This document shows positions 9,879 to 23,054 of a stretch of 64,000 bases of DNA, piece by piece. Source of the stretch: Atherinomorus stipes (taxonomy: Eukaryota; Chordata; Actinopteri; Atheriniformes; Atherinidae). Positions within the stretch are counted from its first letter, which is position 1; each line of letters begins with the position of its first letter. Below the pieces are notes generated by a model that had not been told where the DNA came from, did not search any database, and was given only the letters and a program-made list of their open reading frames with translations. A program made the position numbers and the translations under genes. Location: the NCBI GenBank assembly GCA_023101725.1, contig JALJCO010001098.1:1736001-1800000 (forward strand). The letters run 5' to 3'.

Positions 9879-11699
9879 TGAGCAACCAGGTTTCCAGTGT
9901 TACTTTTCTGTTTGCTACGTCAGGCTACCGTCAGACCATTTTATGCACCTCAAGGACTCAGAAGATGGATCTTAGGCTTCCTACGTATCTGTCTATGTTT
10001 TCCAAAACGTTGATCAATCACCTATCAAACAATGCTGGTTCTGCAGTTTTAAAGCTTCACACACAAAGTTGTTTGTCCTTTCAGAGACACCATAGTAAAA
10101 ATTGTGGCACAAATATGGCAGTTGTGGACCCACAAGTGGCAAATAGACATAAATGACTCATCCAAAGAAATTTAAATACCAATAGAAACTGTAATTTTTA
10201 ATTATATACCACATTTTACCACACTTACCTTTAAAATTATCGCGTTTTATAAGCACAAAATGACAAATAATCTGACTTTTTTTGCCCTAAAAAGTTAATT
10301 GAGTTGTCAAGAGTAGTTTACTTAATTTTGTTTTCACTATTTGTAATACAAAAATATTGTTTACTGATTTTGGGGGGGTATTCTATGGTCTGGGAGGCAA
10401 TGGTTACTCACCCCTTTTGTGTTTTACAGATCAATTAAACATGCCACCAGACTAATCAGTGGTAAACATGTGCGGTAGCTTCAGCGTGTACGACTAATCC
10501 CTTCTGAATTGAGGATCTGATTTGCTTTATGTCCCAGACGTTAAACTTGGCAGCAGATAGGGGGGGGGGGTTGCCTCGAGTGTTTATGTTACAGGGAGGC
10601 GAGCCGTCTTTATGTAACTCACTTCCCATATCACATTCCACGTCTGTATTGTATTTCCAGCTTATGTTTGTGAATGAAAAAAGCAGCTGCTGGCAGAGCT
10701 CACAGTTCATCGCCATGTCGTTCACGGAAGAACCCCCCCCCCCCCCCCGAGTCTGAAATGAAACGCTACAGTCTGTCTTTATCTGATTACTACTACTGAC
10801 TGTGGTACAACTGTTAGTATTATAGCTTAGAATTATAATTAACTACCTCTACCTCATTTACTTCTGCTTATCGACTGAATTAGGATGACAAAGGCTCCTG
10901 ATTTTGCCCCCTATGTGAACTTCTAAACTCCTACTTCCAGTGTTCTTCTGCTTTTCTGTTTTAAATTAAACCAATCACAGAGGCAATTATATTAGATGAC
11001 ACCCATAATCAAGCAACTATTCCCATTATTTAGCATTTCCATGTCTACATGCACATAACAATAGAGAGGGCTGCTTTTCCTCCGCACCTGTTTTGCGTTC
11101 TGTCAATTACACACTGCTGTGTTTCACCAGACCCAGCTGTTTACTATCCATCATTACTTCACCAGCATATAAATACAAATACACCCCAGTTTCTTGTCCT
11201 TTCTGCCAGCTCGCCGATGTTTAAAATGTATTATTTAAATTTCTTGTCGCAATAAAAGCCAGTGGAGTGAGTGTAGCAAGTAAAGTCACAGAGGAAAAGC
11301 CAGTAAAAAGTGCACTCAAATCAACTCAGACGCTATAATTTTAATCAATGTTAATGGCTACCCCCTATCACTGGGTCGTTTGCATAATTACCATTCTCTT
11401 GTTAATTGCTTTGTTTTCCTGTGTTATATGAAAACTGCTGAATCATTAAAAAGAAAAGGCAAAAAAGGGGGGGGGGCAGGTTGAGGAGAGCAGGAGATGG
11501 TGCTAATGATGGTCTGGAATGTTAAAATATACAATGCTGTGCAAGGAAAACTGGAAGCTGGTGCACTGATTTATTACAACATGTGCAAATGGAAATAATT
11601 AGATAGAAATACAGTGTATAAGGCAAAAGAAGAGTTTGTTCAGTTGTAATGAGTTGAAATGTTCAATATTGGCTTTTTTTTCTTCTTTTTTTTTTTTTT
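9879..11699. other. Intronic sequence with homopolymer runs
   Basis: No exon is recognised. Contains a G run (10561-10570), a long C run (10736-10748) and a T run ending near 11701. A D-box core, TTATGTAA, is listed separately. Confidence 0.35.
10610..10617 (+). promoter_or_regulatory. D-box core TTATGTAA
   Basis: This octamer matches the core bound by PAR bZIP proteins (RTTAYGTAAY), with a 3' C as in the consensus but a T instead of a purine at the 5' flank. It lies in the upstream intron of a gene encoding such a protein, so feedback is conceivable. An octamer like this is expected by chance about once per 33 kb per strand pair, so the call is weak. Confidence 0.2.
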
Positions 11700-12230
11700 T
11701 TACCGATATCCGATATTGTCCATCTCTTAAACTCTGATAACTAAACTGATATCGATCCATGCAGACAACTGTGAGGTTGTGTCTCTCTGAGAAATACAAC
11801 TATATTCCGATCTGAAGGCAAAGATCCCAAAATAATCTTAACTCAGCCAGAGGAGTTCATTTTGGACATCTGGCTGCCCGATATCAGATACTAGCAGGTA
11901 TCAGCCAACATGTGGCTAATTTTTAATGTTTCTGACAACTTGACATCTTAACCAACGACTTAAACCAGACATATTATAAGCAGCTTCAAATAAGTCAGTT
12001 TGAAGTAGCAGCAGCTGCACCATGGTCACATGACTCTGAAAGGAATGCTGGGATATGAAGTTCTTCCACAATAACGAACTTTTCTATATGCTGGACTGCT
12101 GCTAATGGAACAAGATCTCGCAAGATTTCGATAGATAAAATATCGGTCTGAAAAAAAAATTGATATCACATTTTAATACCAATATCGGCTGGTAATATCA
12201 GTAGACCGAGAATATCGTACATCTCTAGTT
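11700..12230 (+). mobile_element. hAT-like MITE with GATATCGG motifs, copy 1
   Basis: The ends are rich in GATATCGG and CCGATAT motifs and the right end closes near CATCTCTAG. The interior (AAGGAATGCTGGGATATGAAG, CAGCAGCTGCACCATGG) recurs inverted at 15016-15622. It has no coding capacity. The terminal CTAG...GGGATGT-type sequence resembles hAT elements; superfamily is inference. Confidence 0.65.
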
Positions 12231-12234
12231 GAGA

Positions 12235-12440
12235 GTCAGTATTTGGTGTGAGCAGTTTTATATTTTAACGTCTGGACCTTGTTGCCTGTAATTTCAGTCG
12301 TCTTTAGGAATGCCTTTCCAGACTTCTTCAAGGACTTTCCAAAGCTCTTCATTGAATGTTTCTGCCCCTTTGCTCCATTTTATGTCCAGATGATCCCGCG
12401 CAGCTTCAGTGATGCTGAGGTTGGGGCTCTGGGGAGGGCT
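12235..12440 (-). pseudogene. Tc1/mariner transposase 3'-end relic
   Basis: Minus-strand translation gives PQSPNLSITEAARDHLD, matching the PQSPDLN..E block of Tc1/mariner transposases that carries the last catalytic acidic residue, followed by EELWKVLEEVWKGIPKDD and a stop. Only the C-terminal part survives. It abuts the hAT-like element on its left, so one may have truncated the other. No inverted terminal repeats seen. Confidence 0.7.
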
Positions 12441-15015
12441 CATCACTCCATCAGACCTGTTATTGAAATTTTCAGTCCGGTTCTTGTGTCAGCATGATGA
12501 GGGTGCTCTGGATCTCTCAGACCCTTTATGAGATCTGTTTTCCCCTCGATTTCATAGCACTGTTCTCCCGCTGTCGAGTTTTTATTTATTCATTTAAAGG
12601 CCCGAGGCTTCTTCTGTCCTTCACTTGTCCAGTTTTCTCACAATTTAAGGACACACTGCAGAACATGCAGAGATATGCCAAGCCACATATGAGGACTTCA
12701 CTAAACCCCCCCCACAAACGTCCAAAGACAAACTATAAAGGACCACCAGACAGAAGAAAGTCTGATTGGAAGTCACATATGAAGAAAAGCCGACTCAAGA
12801 CTTTTTCCCAGCACTATATTTACGGAGGATTATTGGCTGTAGAATTTCAGCTTACCTGCTCCACCAACTCCTACGTCAGTTTTCCTTCCAACACGCGTTA
12901 TCTGCAACCCCACGAGAGCAGCTGTGAGTTCGTTACATCCAGCTTGACGTGTAGGTGGATCATGTGAGACTATAGTTAGATCAAACAAGAGATTAGTCAA
13001 GAGGAAGAGTTGCTCACCTGACTCCCAAACCTCAACCTGCCGGTGTTCTGCGGCTGTGGGCGTCTCTGCCCACGACAGCTGATTTCTCCCTCTGTGATTG
13101 GTGAAGATCACAGCTAAATGTCAGCTCAAGAAAAAAAGGACGCAATCTGATTTTTGACCAAAAAAAAATAAAGGCTGGGTAATATTTTTGATGTATTTGA
13201 AGTTGCAGCCCATCCCTCACAGTCATCAATACGTGCCTGAAGGCTCTGTTGGGGAATCGGTACGTCCACTCCTGAGGGGAATCCTGTGATGGAGAGTTGA
13301 GATGCTACACTGGGTTTGTTTTAAAAACAAAGAATCAAAGATTTCTTCACTTGACAGAGAGATGAATAAGAAATGAAAACTCTAATTCTGAACCTTTTAA
13401 TGCCACCAAACAAGACTTCAGAGAGCATTTTAGATCTGGTTTAATAAAAAAAAACAAAAAATGGATTTAGTTTGAAGTTTTCTGTTGAAAATGATTTAAA
13501 TCAGACACCAGTGAGTTTCTGTCTTTCAGTTGAGTTTACATTCATGGAAATGCTGAGGAAGATGGAGCACTTGACAGGCAGCTTGACAAGCAGGAGGAGA
13601 AAACCACATAATCTCGGCTAAATTAATGAAAGCAGGGAGAGAATCAGCGGCTGCTTACTCCAAATGTCTCCTGCTCTCAGACAGGAAATGAAGCCAGACG
13701 AGGCCGCGTTTGGCAGCTGTTTATCCGTTAGCAGTGGGAGCCATGTTCTTGGATCACTTTCAACTTTTTGCCCAAAATGGCTGTTATTAGGACGCAGCTT
13801 TGGGTTGACTTATCCAGGATCAGCGCCATCCATGCTCCATCAGATCAAATGCTTTAGATCCGATGGCACCGCGAATGGACCGCATGATGCATGAATGGAT
13901 AAAGAAGGGATTTTTGGTCGATGTATAGTGACCCTTCACTGATGTAGATGTGTGCAGGAACATGCATGGCTTATGAAAAAAACCTGAGGATTAAATGCAT
14001 GATTATGATTAGATATTGATGCTCTTCATCTTTATTATTTGCTCTGATCATTTTTGATATAGGGAAGAATCAGTTCGTAAAGCGAAGATGGTAAATGCTC
14101 TTTCCTTTTTTTTTTGTTTTTTGTTTTGTCTAGATTTTCAGTTTCTAACAGCTCCTGGGGGAAAAATTCAGGGTTTCTTTCCTTTTCTTTTAGATTAAAA
14201 TTAGTAGAAATGATGTGGATGAGAGCAGAGAATAAGGTTGTATTTATCACTGGTACTGTGCTTAATTTAGCCTGTTTTGAGTTATTTAATCACTTAAAAC
14301 TGTAACCAGTTATGATTGTCAAAATTTAGATCTGAATAACAAATGTGTATTAAATAAACAAACAAATATATAAAATATATATAAATCTTGGAAATTTATT
14401 AAAAAATTTAAATTCTTTACATACTTATCATCTACATTTATGTGATTTTATGCTTAACAGGCTCGGAGCCCACATAGCAAAAAATACATTACATATATAA
14501 AAATAATGGACATTGTATTTAATACATCAACAATAAAAAAGGAAACAAGTAAAAGAAAAAGAAAAGTTAAAATGGTCACAGCAAAAACTACCATCTATGC
14601 ACTTTAAAAGATTTTAGGTATCTGAAGACCAGTAACGCTCACTTTTTAAAACAATTTCCAACATTAAAACTTTGTATTCTGACTGGTTTTAATGGCACAC
14701 TGACATTTGTTAGTAAAGAAAAGCAAAGAAAGAAAAAAGAAATTGGCAGAGTAAGATAGAAGATTCTACATCAGACTGACATTTACTGGCTGCAGAGATC
14801 TCAGAGGAGAGACCAGATAGACTTTATTGGCCCCAGATAAATTTCTCATGGATTAAAATGCGGTTGCAAACTCTGTCTTAACAATATCAACACACCATGC
14901 AACATAATAACAAACCACTGTCATGTACAAACAACCATCAGCCACAGCAGAAATCATAAATACATAGCAAAATACTCTTTTGGGGTAAAATAGATTAGGA
15001 TTATAGAAGTATGAC
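12441..15015. other. Intronic sequence, no element recognised
   Basis: No exon with conserved PAR bZIP N-terminal motifs was found. A 157-codon plus frame at 12494-12967 has no recognisable domain and no splice context. A short ACTTTATTGGCCCC tract at 14821-14834 resembles the tail of a fish retroposon. Confidence 0.35.
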
Positions 15016-15048
15016 ATCGTCGGCCGATATCAACCTTGAAATATTGGA

Positions 15049-15124
<76 letters not shown>

Positions 15125-15622
15125 TTTTGGACCAATATTATACAAGTAAAATTTTGTGAGATCTTGTTCCTTTAGCATAATCCAACATGTAGAAAAGTCC
15201 CTGTGATTGTGGAAGAACTTCATATCCCAGCATTCCTTTCAGAGTCATGTGACTACGGTGCAGCTGCTGCTGCTACAGACTGACTTACTTTGAAGCTTCT
15301 TATAATATGTCTGGTTTAAAGTCTTTGGTTAAGTTACCAAGTTGTCAGAAACATTATAATCAGCCACATGTTGGCTGATACCTGCTAATATCTGATATCT
15401 GGCAGTCAGATGTCCAAAATGAACTGCTCTGGTTGGGTTAAGGATATTTCGGGATCTTTGCTCTCGGAGCAGAATATACAGTGGTTGTATCCCTCAAAAT
15501 ATGAGAGATACAACCTCACAGTTAGGGTATAGATTGGTATCGGTTAATATCGGAAATTAAGAGTTGGACAATATCGGTATATCTGATATCGGTAAAAATG
15601 CCTATATCGAACATCCCTAGTT
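15016..15622 (-). mobile_element. hAT-like MITE with GATATCGG motifs, copy 2
   Basis: Inverted relative of 11700-12230, sharing CATATCCCAGCATTCCTTTC and CAGCCACATGTTGGCTGATA. A long (TA)n tract has expanded in its left part. Right end closes near ACATCCCTAG. Confidence 0.65.
15048..15121. repeat. (TA)n microsatellite
   Basis: Uninterrupted AT dinucleotides except one C near the start; it produces a Tyr/Ile-repeat frame that is not a gene. Confidence 0.98.
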
Positions 15623-18600
15623 AGAATACAGACAGATACTAAATTAGCCTCTTTAGGGAGTAACAACGTGCAAAAATCTGAGTAAGTTCTTTCGTCTGGT
15701 CTTAAATAAACCTGTAAATATGGTCAGATCATTCATTTAAAAAAAAAAACTAATGAAAGCAAAAACACAACATGTACAATCTTTCTAGTAACAATTGTAT
15801 GTTTATTTATGTGTAAGTGTGCAAGCCTGCACAGTTTGTGTAAGAGAAATCATCTGGTTTGGTTTGGAAGAAGAGGATGGTTAATTTGCATGCTTGACAA
15901 TATCAATACTCAATCAATACATGCATATTGATTAAAGTTAAGCAGACCTAATGTTATTGCAAAGCTTCTGGGTGGTTGTGAGTGTTTCAGGTTTCCACAG
16001 TCCTCTATGGAGCAGGCCATCCTTCCTCTGCTGCCCGGTTAGCCGGCTGTCCGGCCATTGATGAATCATGTTGGGAAGAGTTGTGCTTCATATTGTGTTC
16101 TGGGAACTGTATTCTAGCACTCCACCTACCTTACTGCATTGCTCATTTGCTTAAGTCAGCTTCCAGATGGTGACAAACCATTGTTTTCTCAGCTTTCCAG
16201 AAGTTTCAGGCAGATTCTCAGATCTTTGCAGCAAGTTTTGAACAGACTGCAAAGTGATCAGAGTGGAGAAAGAGCAAAGGCTAAACTTTCTCATGGAAGG
16301 AAGTGAGAGATCTGCAACTTTTAACTGTGATAGTAAAACTTTAGCTCATTATGACGCATTTAAAGCTGGAGCGAGGCACGTGTCACACCCTGTCTCTTTC
16401 CTTTCTTCCGTACTCTTAAACATAACCGAAGCAGGGTTAACATTTTCAATTAGTAACCACTTGCAGGAGCTTTTCAGTAGAAATATTTGCTGCTTGCACA
16501 GGTCAGTGCTTGCATTTGTTTATTAGCATGGAACAGTGGTGGCACCACAAGACAAAGCTGCAATGCCTTTTTTAAGAGATAAATTTTAATCAGATTTTGC
16601 CCTCTATACTCAAATGTCAAACGCTACATGCTGACAGGTCACCAAAACTCTGTTGAGCAAACATGCCAGAGTATCTCTGGGTCCATGTGACTTTTGTTTA
16701 CAAGCCTTAGACTGATTGCAACTGGGCACCAGGATGGCACAATAACCACAGTCAACTTTTCCACTAAAGCTTAGAGAATAATAAAGCAGAATAACTGCAG
16801 AGCACAGTGTGCATCAGATCCTACGTAAAAGTGTAGGCAGATGTCAGTTTCCTTTGCTTCTTAAGAGCCAAACTGAATGTAAACAGTCGTAAGATTTTAT
16901 CTCGGAGTTTAGAGTGAGTTTGAATCCGCAAACCACCATTCACAAAGTTTACATGTCCACTCAGGGAGTGAAGTGTTTTCAGCTGGGTTTCGACCGCTTG
17001 CTTCACCTCAATCGTCCTACCCCCTGCCTGCCAAGCAGCGTCAGCCTGATTTCTCCGAGTTGGTGGAGGATTTTGGTTGTGGTATTGTGGTCGATGCGCA
17101 TAATAAAATGACTGACAGTGCACAGCAGTGGGCGAGTAGCAAATCAGTGTCAACTGTGTTGCTCTGACTGACATTTCTAGGTTTGAAAAAATGCCTCAGA
17201 TGCACAAAGACCCTGATGTCTGAGAATGTTTAGGTTTTGACAGGACGAAAAGTCCTGATTTTATTTGACAAAGTAACACGAGATGAAAGCGTTTACAGTC
17301 TTCAGATCCTGTCATTAATGATTTGGAATATGTTTCTGGAAATTCAGTGAGAATTTCTTCTAATCTCTGCTGTTAAAATGCACCTTAAAAGCCAAGAATA
17401 TTTACAGTAATGATGGTTCTTTTCTGTTGAATTTGAAGGACCAGTGATCTTTTCTGAACTGCTTTTGTTGATATTTTTCACCAGCTTTGCAGCTATTTAT
17501 AATCTGTGGCACAGAGCCTAGAGCTCTGAAGTGTCTTACAAATGCTGCCACAATACACGTCTTAGTGGTGCTGCATGATTGCTCAACTAACATTTTGATT
17601 CCCCTATTCCATGGAAAAAAAAAAAAGAGAGAGTTAAGGTCTAACCAGCCGGTGCAGGGATTTGGCTGAGAATGGACTTTCTATTTTTGCTTCCATCATG
17701 TTACACTGAAAAAAGCCAAGCAGAGCTAATGCAGAATAGCTGCAGGGTAAAAGACCTCCATGGAAGAATTTCACTAGTGCTGAGTTTACAGTCAAGAACC
17801 CGGCTGGTGTTTTTCTTTTCTCAATCTTCTAATTTCAGCTGTCATTTCATGAATATTAACGTCTTCATATTTTTTATGGTTTGCAAATTCATAAAATTAT
17901 CAGTGAAGTCTCTGTCCTGAAAAAAAAAGGAATAATGAAAATAAACACAAAATAACTAATGAAATATTCTGAAAATGTGCTCAGTAATAAAAAAAAGACA
18001 GGTTTTATGATATTTTTCACCACAAAGGGTTAAAGAAAATCTAATCTTTCCTGCTTGTAAATCCAGCATGATGTGAGCCTGCAGTGTTTCTGGCTCAATA
18101 CTGACACATGGTGGTGAAACTGTGTCACTGCATGTCCTGCAGTAAAAACAGCAGAATACAGACCGTTTGTTTGTGCAAAAATTAAAGGCAAATATGAAGG
18201 ATTTAGCTTGTATATAAGCGGGTAAAAGAAAACAGAAGTGGGTGAATATAACAGTTTTAAAGAAAATAGAGAGAACACCCAGTATTTCCCCTCCAGTCCA
18301 TTAAGAATTAAATGTGAACATATTGTCCACGGCCTATAGGGTAATCCTCTTTATGGTCAACTCATCTCGGCGGGGCCTCATTCCTGGCTCGATGCTCCCC
18401 GGTTGAACTGTGAGAGAGAGAGAGTGTGTGCAGCACATGTGACTCTGCCGCGGTGAGACTGCACGGGTTCAGCAGCAAACACTGAAGCTAAAGGCTTTCA
18501 CCTGCGAGGGATTAAAGCACCAAAGCAGTCCCTTTTTTATCCTCGGTGAATAGGTCTCAGTCTGATTCTTGAAATGATAAAAGGAAATGTTATTTCCCAC

Positions 18601-19597
18601 TGTTTCTACGAATATAAATGAAAAGAAACTTCTATTTGTTTGTTGCCTTTCATAGTAAGAGATGCAAAGCACAGGCTTCACACAACGTGAGACCAAAACC
18701 AGGAAGTTTTAAGAATTTATAGGTTTCTTTTGGTAGTTTTTTTCCTTCTTCTGGAATTTATTTAAACAAATAAAACTATTATTTTGAAAATTTTAACTCT
18801 GATCATTTCCCTTAATTGTTGTTTTTCTTATGCAGAAACACAATGTGCTCTGAAATGCATACTTTACTTTAAGACCACTTTCCGGAACATAATTTTGTCT
18901 GCGAAAATATGAATAAGAATTCAAATAAATAAAAACTCTGTATTCTCAGGCATCTGGATATTGAAGGCAGGAAAATAATTTACTCATAAAAGCCCAAAGA
19001 CAAAGGAAAAATGAGTAAAACACATGAGCATGCTATTATTTAGCTGTTCTGTAACACTATTATTGGAAAGATAAAGTGATTGTCTCTGTCCTGGGTTCAT
19101 CTCTGCTGTTGGACGCGATCCGTCCTCTGCTGGGACGGTTTCCTCGGCTTGTTGGGCTTCAGCTCTGCTGCTGCTCTCTGACATGTGACTGTCCTTGGTG
19201 AAGGCAGATGGGCTCTAATCTGCAGATAAACTAAAACTAGATGATGATGATGATGACGACTGGACGGCCAAACCAGTAATTAAGCTGCTGATTCTGTGTT
19301 TATTTCATCTGAATGGAATGTTAAGCAGATTAAACTTCAATGGGGGGATAAAGACAATTAACAAGATTTCTCTTTTTTTCCTCATCACTGTGTTAATTCA
19401 TGTGCAGTTTTTACACAACTGCCATAAATTTCCAAAGTAATGAATCTACTGAGAGCAACTTGTTGGCAGTTTGGAAAACTGTAGTTCCTCTTTCACGATC
19501 TCTTATTGTCTTATTGTGTAAATAAATCTTTCAGAGGTTTTTGATGCTCAATGTTTTGAATTTGATTAAAAAAAAAAACATTATTGCAGAAATTTGT

Positions 19598-19600
<3 letters not shown>
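15623..19600. other. Intronic sequence upstream of the PAR exon
   Basis: Mostly non-repetitive and without recognisable exons. Contains CACGTG at 16377-16382 and a short GC-richer patch with (GA)n at about 18365-18480. None of the short open frames resembles the activation region of DBP, HLF or TEF. Confidence 0.35.

Positions 19601-19658
<58 letters not shown>
19601..19658. repeat. (TA)n microsatellite
   Basis: Perfect TA dinucleotide tract about 470 bases upstream of the PAR exon acceptor. Confidence 0.98.
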
Positions 19659-19661
<3 letters not shown>

Positions 19662-20130
19662 TGAATGCAAATTTTATGAACATCATGACATTGATTTTGA
19701 ATTGTGGTTTAACAGAAATATTAAAAACAAAAAATAAAACAAACAAGTATGATGGGGCTCCTGAACTAAAATGTTGAGGCAATTACTGCAGTCAGGTGTT
19801 TTCTGTAACGGCCAATCAGATTTCTGCTCCTGTTGACAGATATTTTGGTCCACTGTTCATGAGCAAGGTGTTTGAATTTTTCCAAGTTTTGTTTGTTGGA
19901 TTTTTAAAACATATTCTTTTCAACTACAATTCAAAAGTAATATTTCATTTAACTAAATTATAATTTTTGTAAATTTTTTATTTATTATTACTTCTTAAAG
20001 TTTCTTGTTATTTGAATAACTATTGTGAATTTAGCATTTTCTTTGATTGGAGGGACTGGTTTTCTTTCAGATTTGAAATCTGACTATAAAACAAAACTTA
20101 TAACATATTTTCTCTCCTTCTCCCTCTCAG

Positions 20131-20384
20131 GTGGGCAGGCAGTGCCTCAGGACCCATTACCTTCCTCAACCTGCCCCCCAGGCCCTCCCGGACCTCCTGC
20201 GGTTGCCAATGGCAGCAGCGACGTCATGGTGAACTTTGACCCTGACCCAGCAGACCTGGCGCTGTCCAGCGTGCCAGGACAGGAAGCGTTCGATCCGCGG
20301 CGGCATCGCTTCTCAGAGGAGGAGCTGAAACCTCAGCCGATGATCAAGAAGGCCCGCAAGATGCTGGTGCCCGATGAGCAGAAG
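20131..20384 (+). CDS. dbp: PAR-domain exon of a DBP-like PAR bZIP factor (penultimate coding exon)
   Basis: The acceptor is TCCCTCTCAG (ends 20130) and the donor GTACTA (20385). The exon starts with two bases that complete a codon begun in the previous exon, then gives 84 codons and ends in phase 0. It opens with a proline-rich stretch (CPPGPPGPP), then the PAR domain: [39 protein letters not shown] and K-MLVPDEQK. This proline/acidic-rich region marks the DBP/HLF/TEF family and supports DNA binding next to the basic region. [17 protein letters not shown] favours DBP over HLF or TEF. DBP is a nuclear, clock-controlled activator of D-box genes. The N-terminal exons were not found in the window. 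The reading frame stays open upstream through the acceptor, but that is intron sequence. Confidence 0.95.
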
Positions 20385-22416
20385 GTACTACATCTCCCAT
20401 AATCCCCCTCTTCATACACATCAAAGCAGCTCCTGAGTGCAGGAAAGGAAAATAATTTAAAAAATATATATATTTTCTATTTTTTTCCCTATTTTTTTTC
20501 CATTTTCTATTTGTTTTTATTTTATTTTTTAATTTTTTGTTAGGCTTTTTTTTGGAAATATAAAAATTAAAAAAAAATGTCGAAACCTTTTCTGGGTTAA
20601 AATATCCTTCCATTGCGGTCAGTTTGATCTGTAGTAAATCTCTAAATGGACATTTTCTCATTTTCTCTTGCTTAGTTTGATTTAATTTAATTTAATTAAA
20701 TTGCTATTTCCTTAAAGAAATATCTGAACTCTTGGAATTTTGAAATACTCTGAAAGCTCATGCAAATTTTGTCAAAAAAAATCTAATTTTTTTGTGGAGC
20801 TGACGTCCTCCTTTAGTGTTCAGTTCAGACAGAGGTTGCTTCAGCACTCTAAAGCTCCTAGCCTTGACTTAAATCATTAGAAAGACCCTCTGACAGCTTC
20901 TTTGCAGATGTGGAAAGAAAACGTACGGAGCATGACGTCCACTGCTATTGATGCCTCCTTTACGAGAGCCCTAAAATATTTTGTACTCAGCTCATTGCAC
21001 AACAGCGAAGGCTGTGATCAATGGCTCATGCTTTCACAGATCGGCGCTGAGCAGCTGCAGCTCCTGAGGCGTTTATAATTTATGGAGCGACGGAGGCGCT
21101 CACCTTGCTGCGTTCAGCCATCGTCGGTTCTATAAATCATTTGTACGCAGCTTTGGAAAAATGATCTCTGTCCAAAGCAAAGATGAAGTTCAGATCTGCA
21201 AACAAGCTTTGAGGTTCTGCTCTGCAGCATCGGTGTGCAGAAGTTTAGTATAATCTGGCTCTGATAAGAAGACAAAAATATTCCAGCTTCACAACATAAA
21301 TCAGATTATTATTTCCACATAAACCAATAAGAGCAGTCTGAGAGCGACGACCTCCTCCAGCAGCGTGTTTATACGTTCAGCTGAGCAGCTCAGCAGGTCA
21401 GGATTGTACAGCTGGACGAGAAAAGAGCTCCGCTTATCAGGATTTATTGATAAAATGAGTCACTTTCATTGTTTTTTCCATTTCACCGATTTCTTTGCTA
21501 CATTACTGAGATGAATATTACCATGTGGAGCTCAAGTTTCACTGATGTGGAGGACTTTTGTATCCATGTAAACCTTTTTATCCCCAATAAGCATCACTGC
21601 ATAACTTAATGTCTGTATGTGTTTTTTTTTTTTCTTTCTTTGTCTTTTAAGTGTCTGGTTGTGTTGCTGATTCTGATTCAAGAGTAATCACACATAGTTT
21701 CATCTCAATCACATAATAGCTGTGAAGCAGTTTTACAAGAAAACACCCAAATGAAACTTTCTGGCCTCCAAAATTAACCTTTTCAAATTATAACTTCATA
21801 CATTCAGTAATGTTTAATAAAAGACTTTAAAGTAAGAACATTTTTAAAGCTCCAGAAAATGATTGATTGACATCATCACAATAGAATCCGGATTTTTTTC
21901 CCTTAAAATAAAAGCTAGACTTGTGCAAGTGAAATCTGTCTCAATCCGTCTTTACTCTCATGCGGCAGTGAGTTTGTTTGCAACTCCCTCTGACTGTATT
22001 TCTTTTTTCTCTTTGTTTTGGTGTATTTGGGACGTGTCTGGGCGCAGATTTGCATATTTGTTTCCAGCTAATGACAGCGCTAAAGGCGTAGCGCTCTGTT
22101 GGGATAAACTTGTCGACTGGAGGAGAAACCAGTCACTCAAATTCTCGAGAAAAAAAAAAAGAAGGTGGATGCAGTGAAGATAAGGAAGTAGTCTGTGGCA
22201 AATAAAACTTTAGATAATGCATGCTCGAATACCAGGGTCAATATTGGTCTGGCTTTCACCTGCTTCCAAGCGTTGAAGGAGAGGCTTGGACGGAAGAATG
22301 ATGCAGCCATTAGCCCGAGGGGAGGAGCTCTCAGTTTGAGAAGTGTTTACAAACAGAAACAGGGAAAAAGTAAGGCGCAAACTCTGCCGGACAAAAGTGA
22401 AGCCTGGAAGTGACGT

Positions 22417-23029
22417 TAAAAAATTGTAATTCTTTTTTTCATCTGCTGCGGGCTGGCTTCAAAACAGAGCAAACACCCATAGACTCCCATGTTAAAAAGG
22501 CCAACTTCACAGCAGAAATAAACACGTTTACAGCCTGGTTCATAGGTCAAGTTTACATTTCCACTATAAGGGGGGTGGATTTCTTTAAAACTCATCCGTT
22601 TAGATGTTATTTAATCTTGAAATTACACATAATTAGGGGCGTGTCCTTTTGATTGACAAGTGGCAGACTGGGTACCGGTTTTAGCCGTGGAGGCTAATAG
22701 TTAGCTCCCTGCTTGCTCCCAGGAAGGCCTCAGCCTGTAGTGGAGTTGCACAATGGTGGTTTTTAACAGGTTAACAATAAGTCTGAGCTTTAAACCGTTT
22801 ATCTTGGTTTGTTTGTTTCTGTTCACTTCAGATTAGCTCGGTTAGCATGTAGCTTGGCTCGGAGTGGCCTTGTCTTTGTCCATTTTGTATTTTCCGGGAG
22901 TGACGACACATGCAACATGGCAAGATGGTGACAGTGGGAGATGCCCAGCTGGCTTCACTTTTCCCTCTGAAGACGTGACTGGATAAAACGTCCTTTTTTT
23001 TTTTTTTTTTACCGTCTTTTGGGAAAAAC
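22417..23029 (-). repeat. Dispersed repeat, family D, copy 2
   Basis: Reverse-complement relative of 9226-9878; shared landmarks include GGGCGTGTCCTTTTGATTG and GTTGCACAATGGTGGTTTTT. A run of T (22994-23010) sits near the end that matches the left end of copy 1. Confidence 0.8.
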
Positions 23030-23054
23030 TCTGGATCCTACCTTTAAAGTAGGG

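Noticed and set aside
12494..12967. 157-codon plus-strand frame, the longest plus-strand frame in the window
   Set aside because: No recognisable domain, no splice context and no resemblance to the missing DBP N-terminus; length alone is not convincing in 64 kb.
14954..15223. 89-codon frame with a Tyr-Ile repeat
   Set aside because: Translation of the (TA)n tract.
20025..20130. Open frame extending upstream of the PAR exon, giving a longer single-exon start
   Set aside because: The sequence ends in a strong pyrimidine tract and CAG acceptor at 20130, and the upstream residues do not resemble any PAR bZIP protein.
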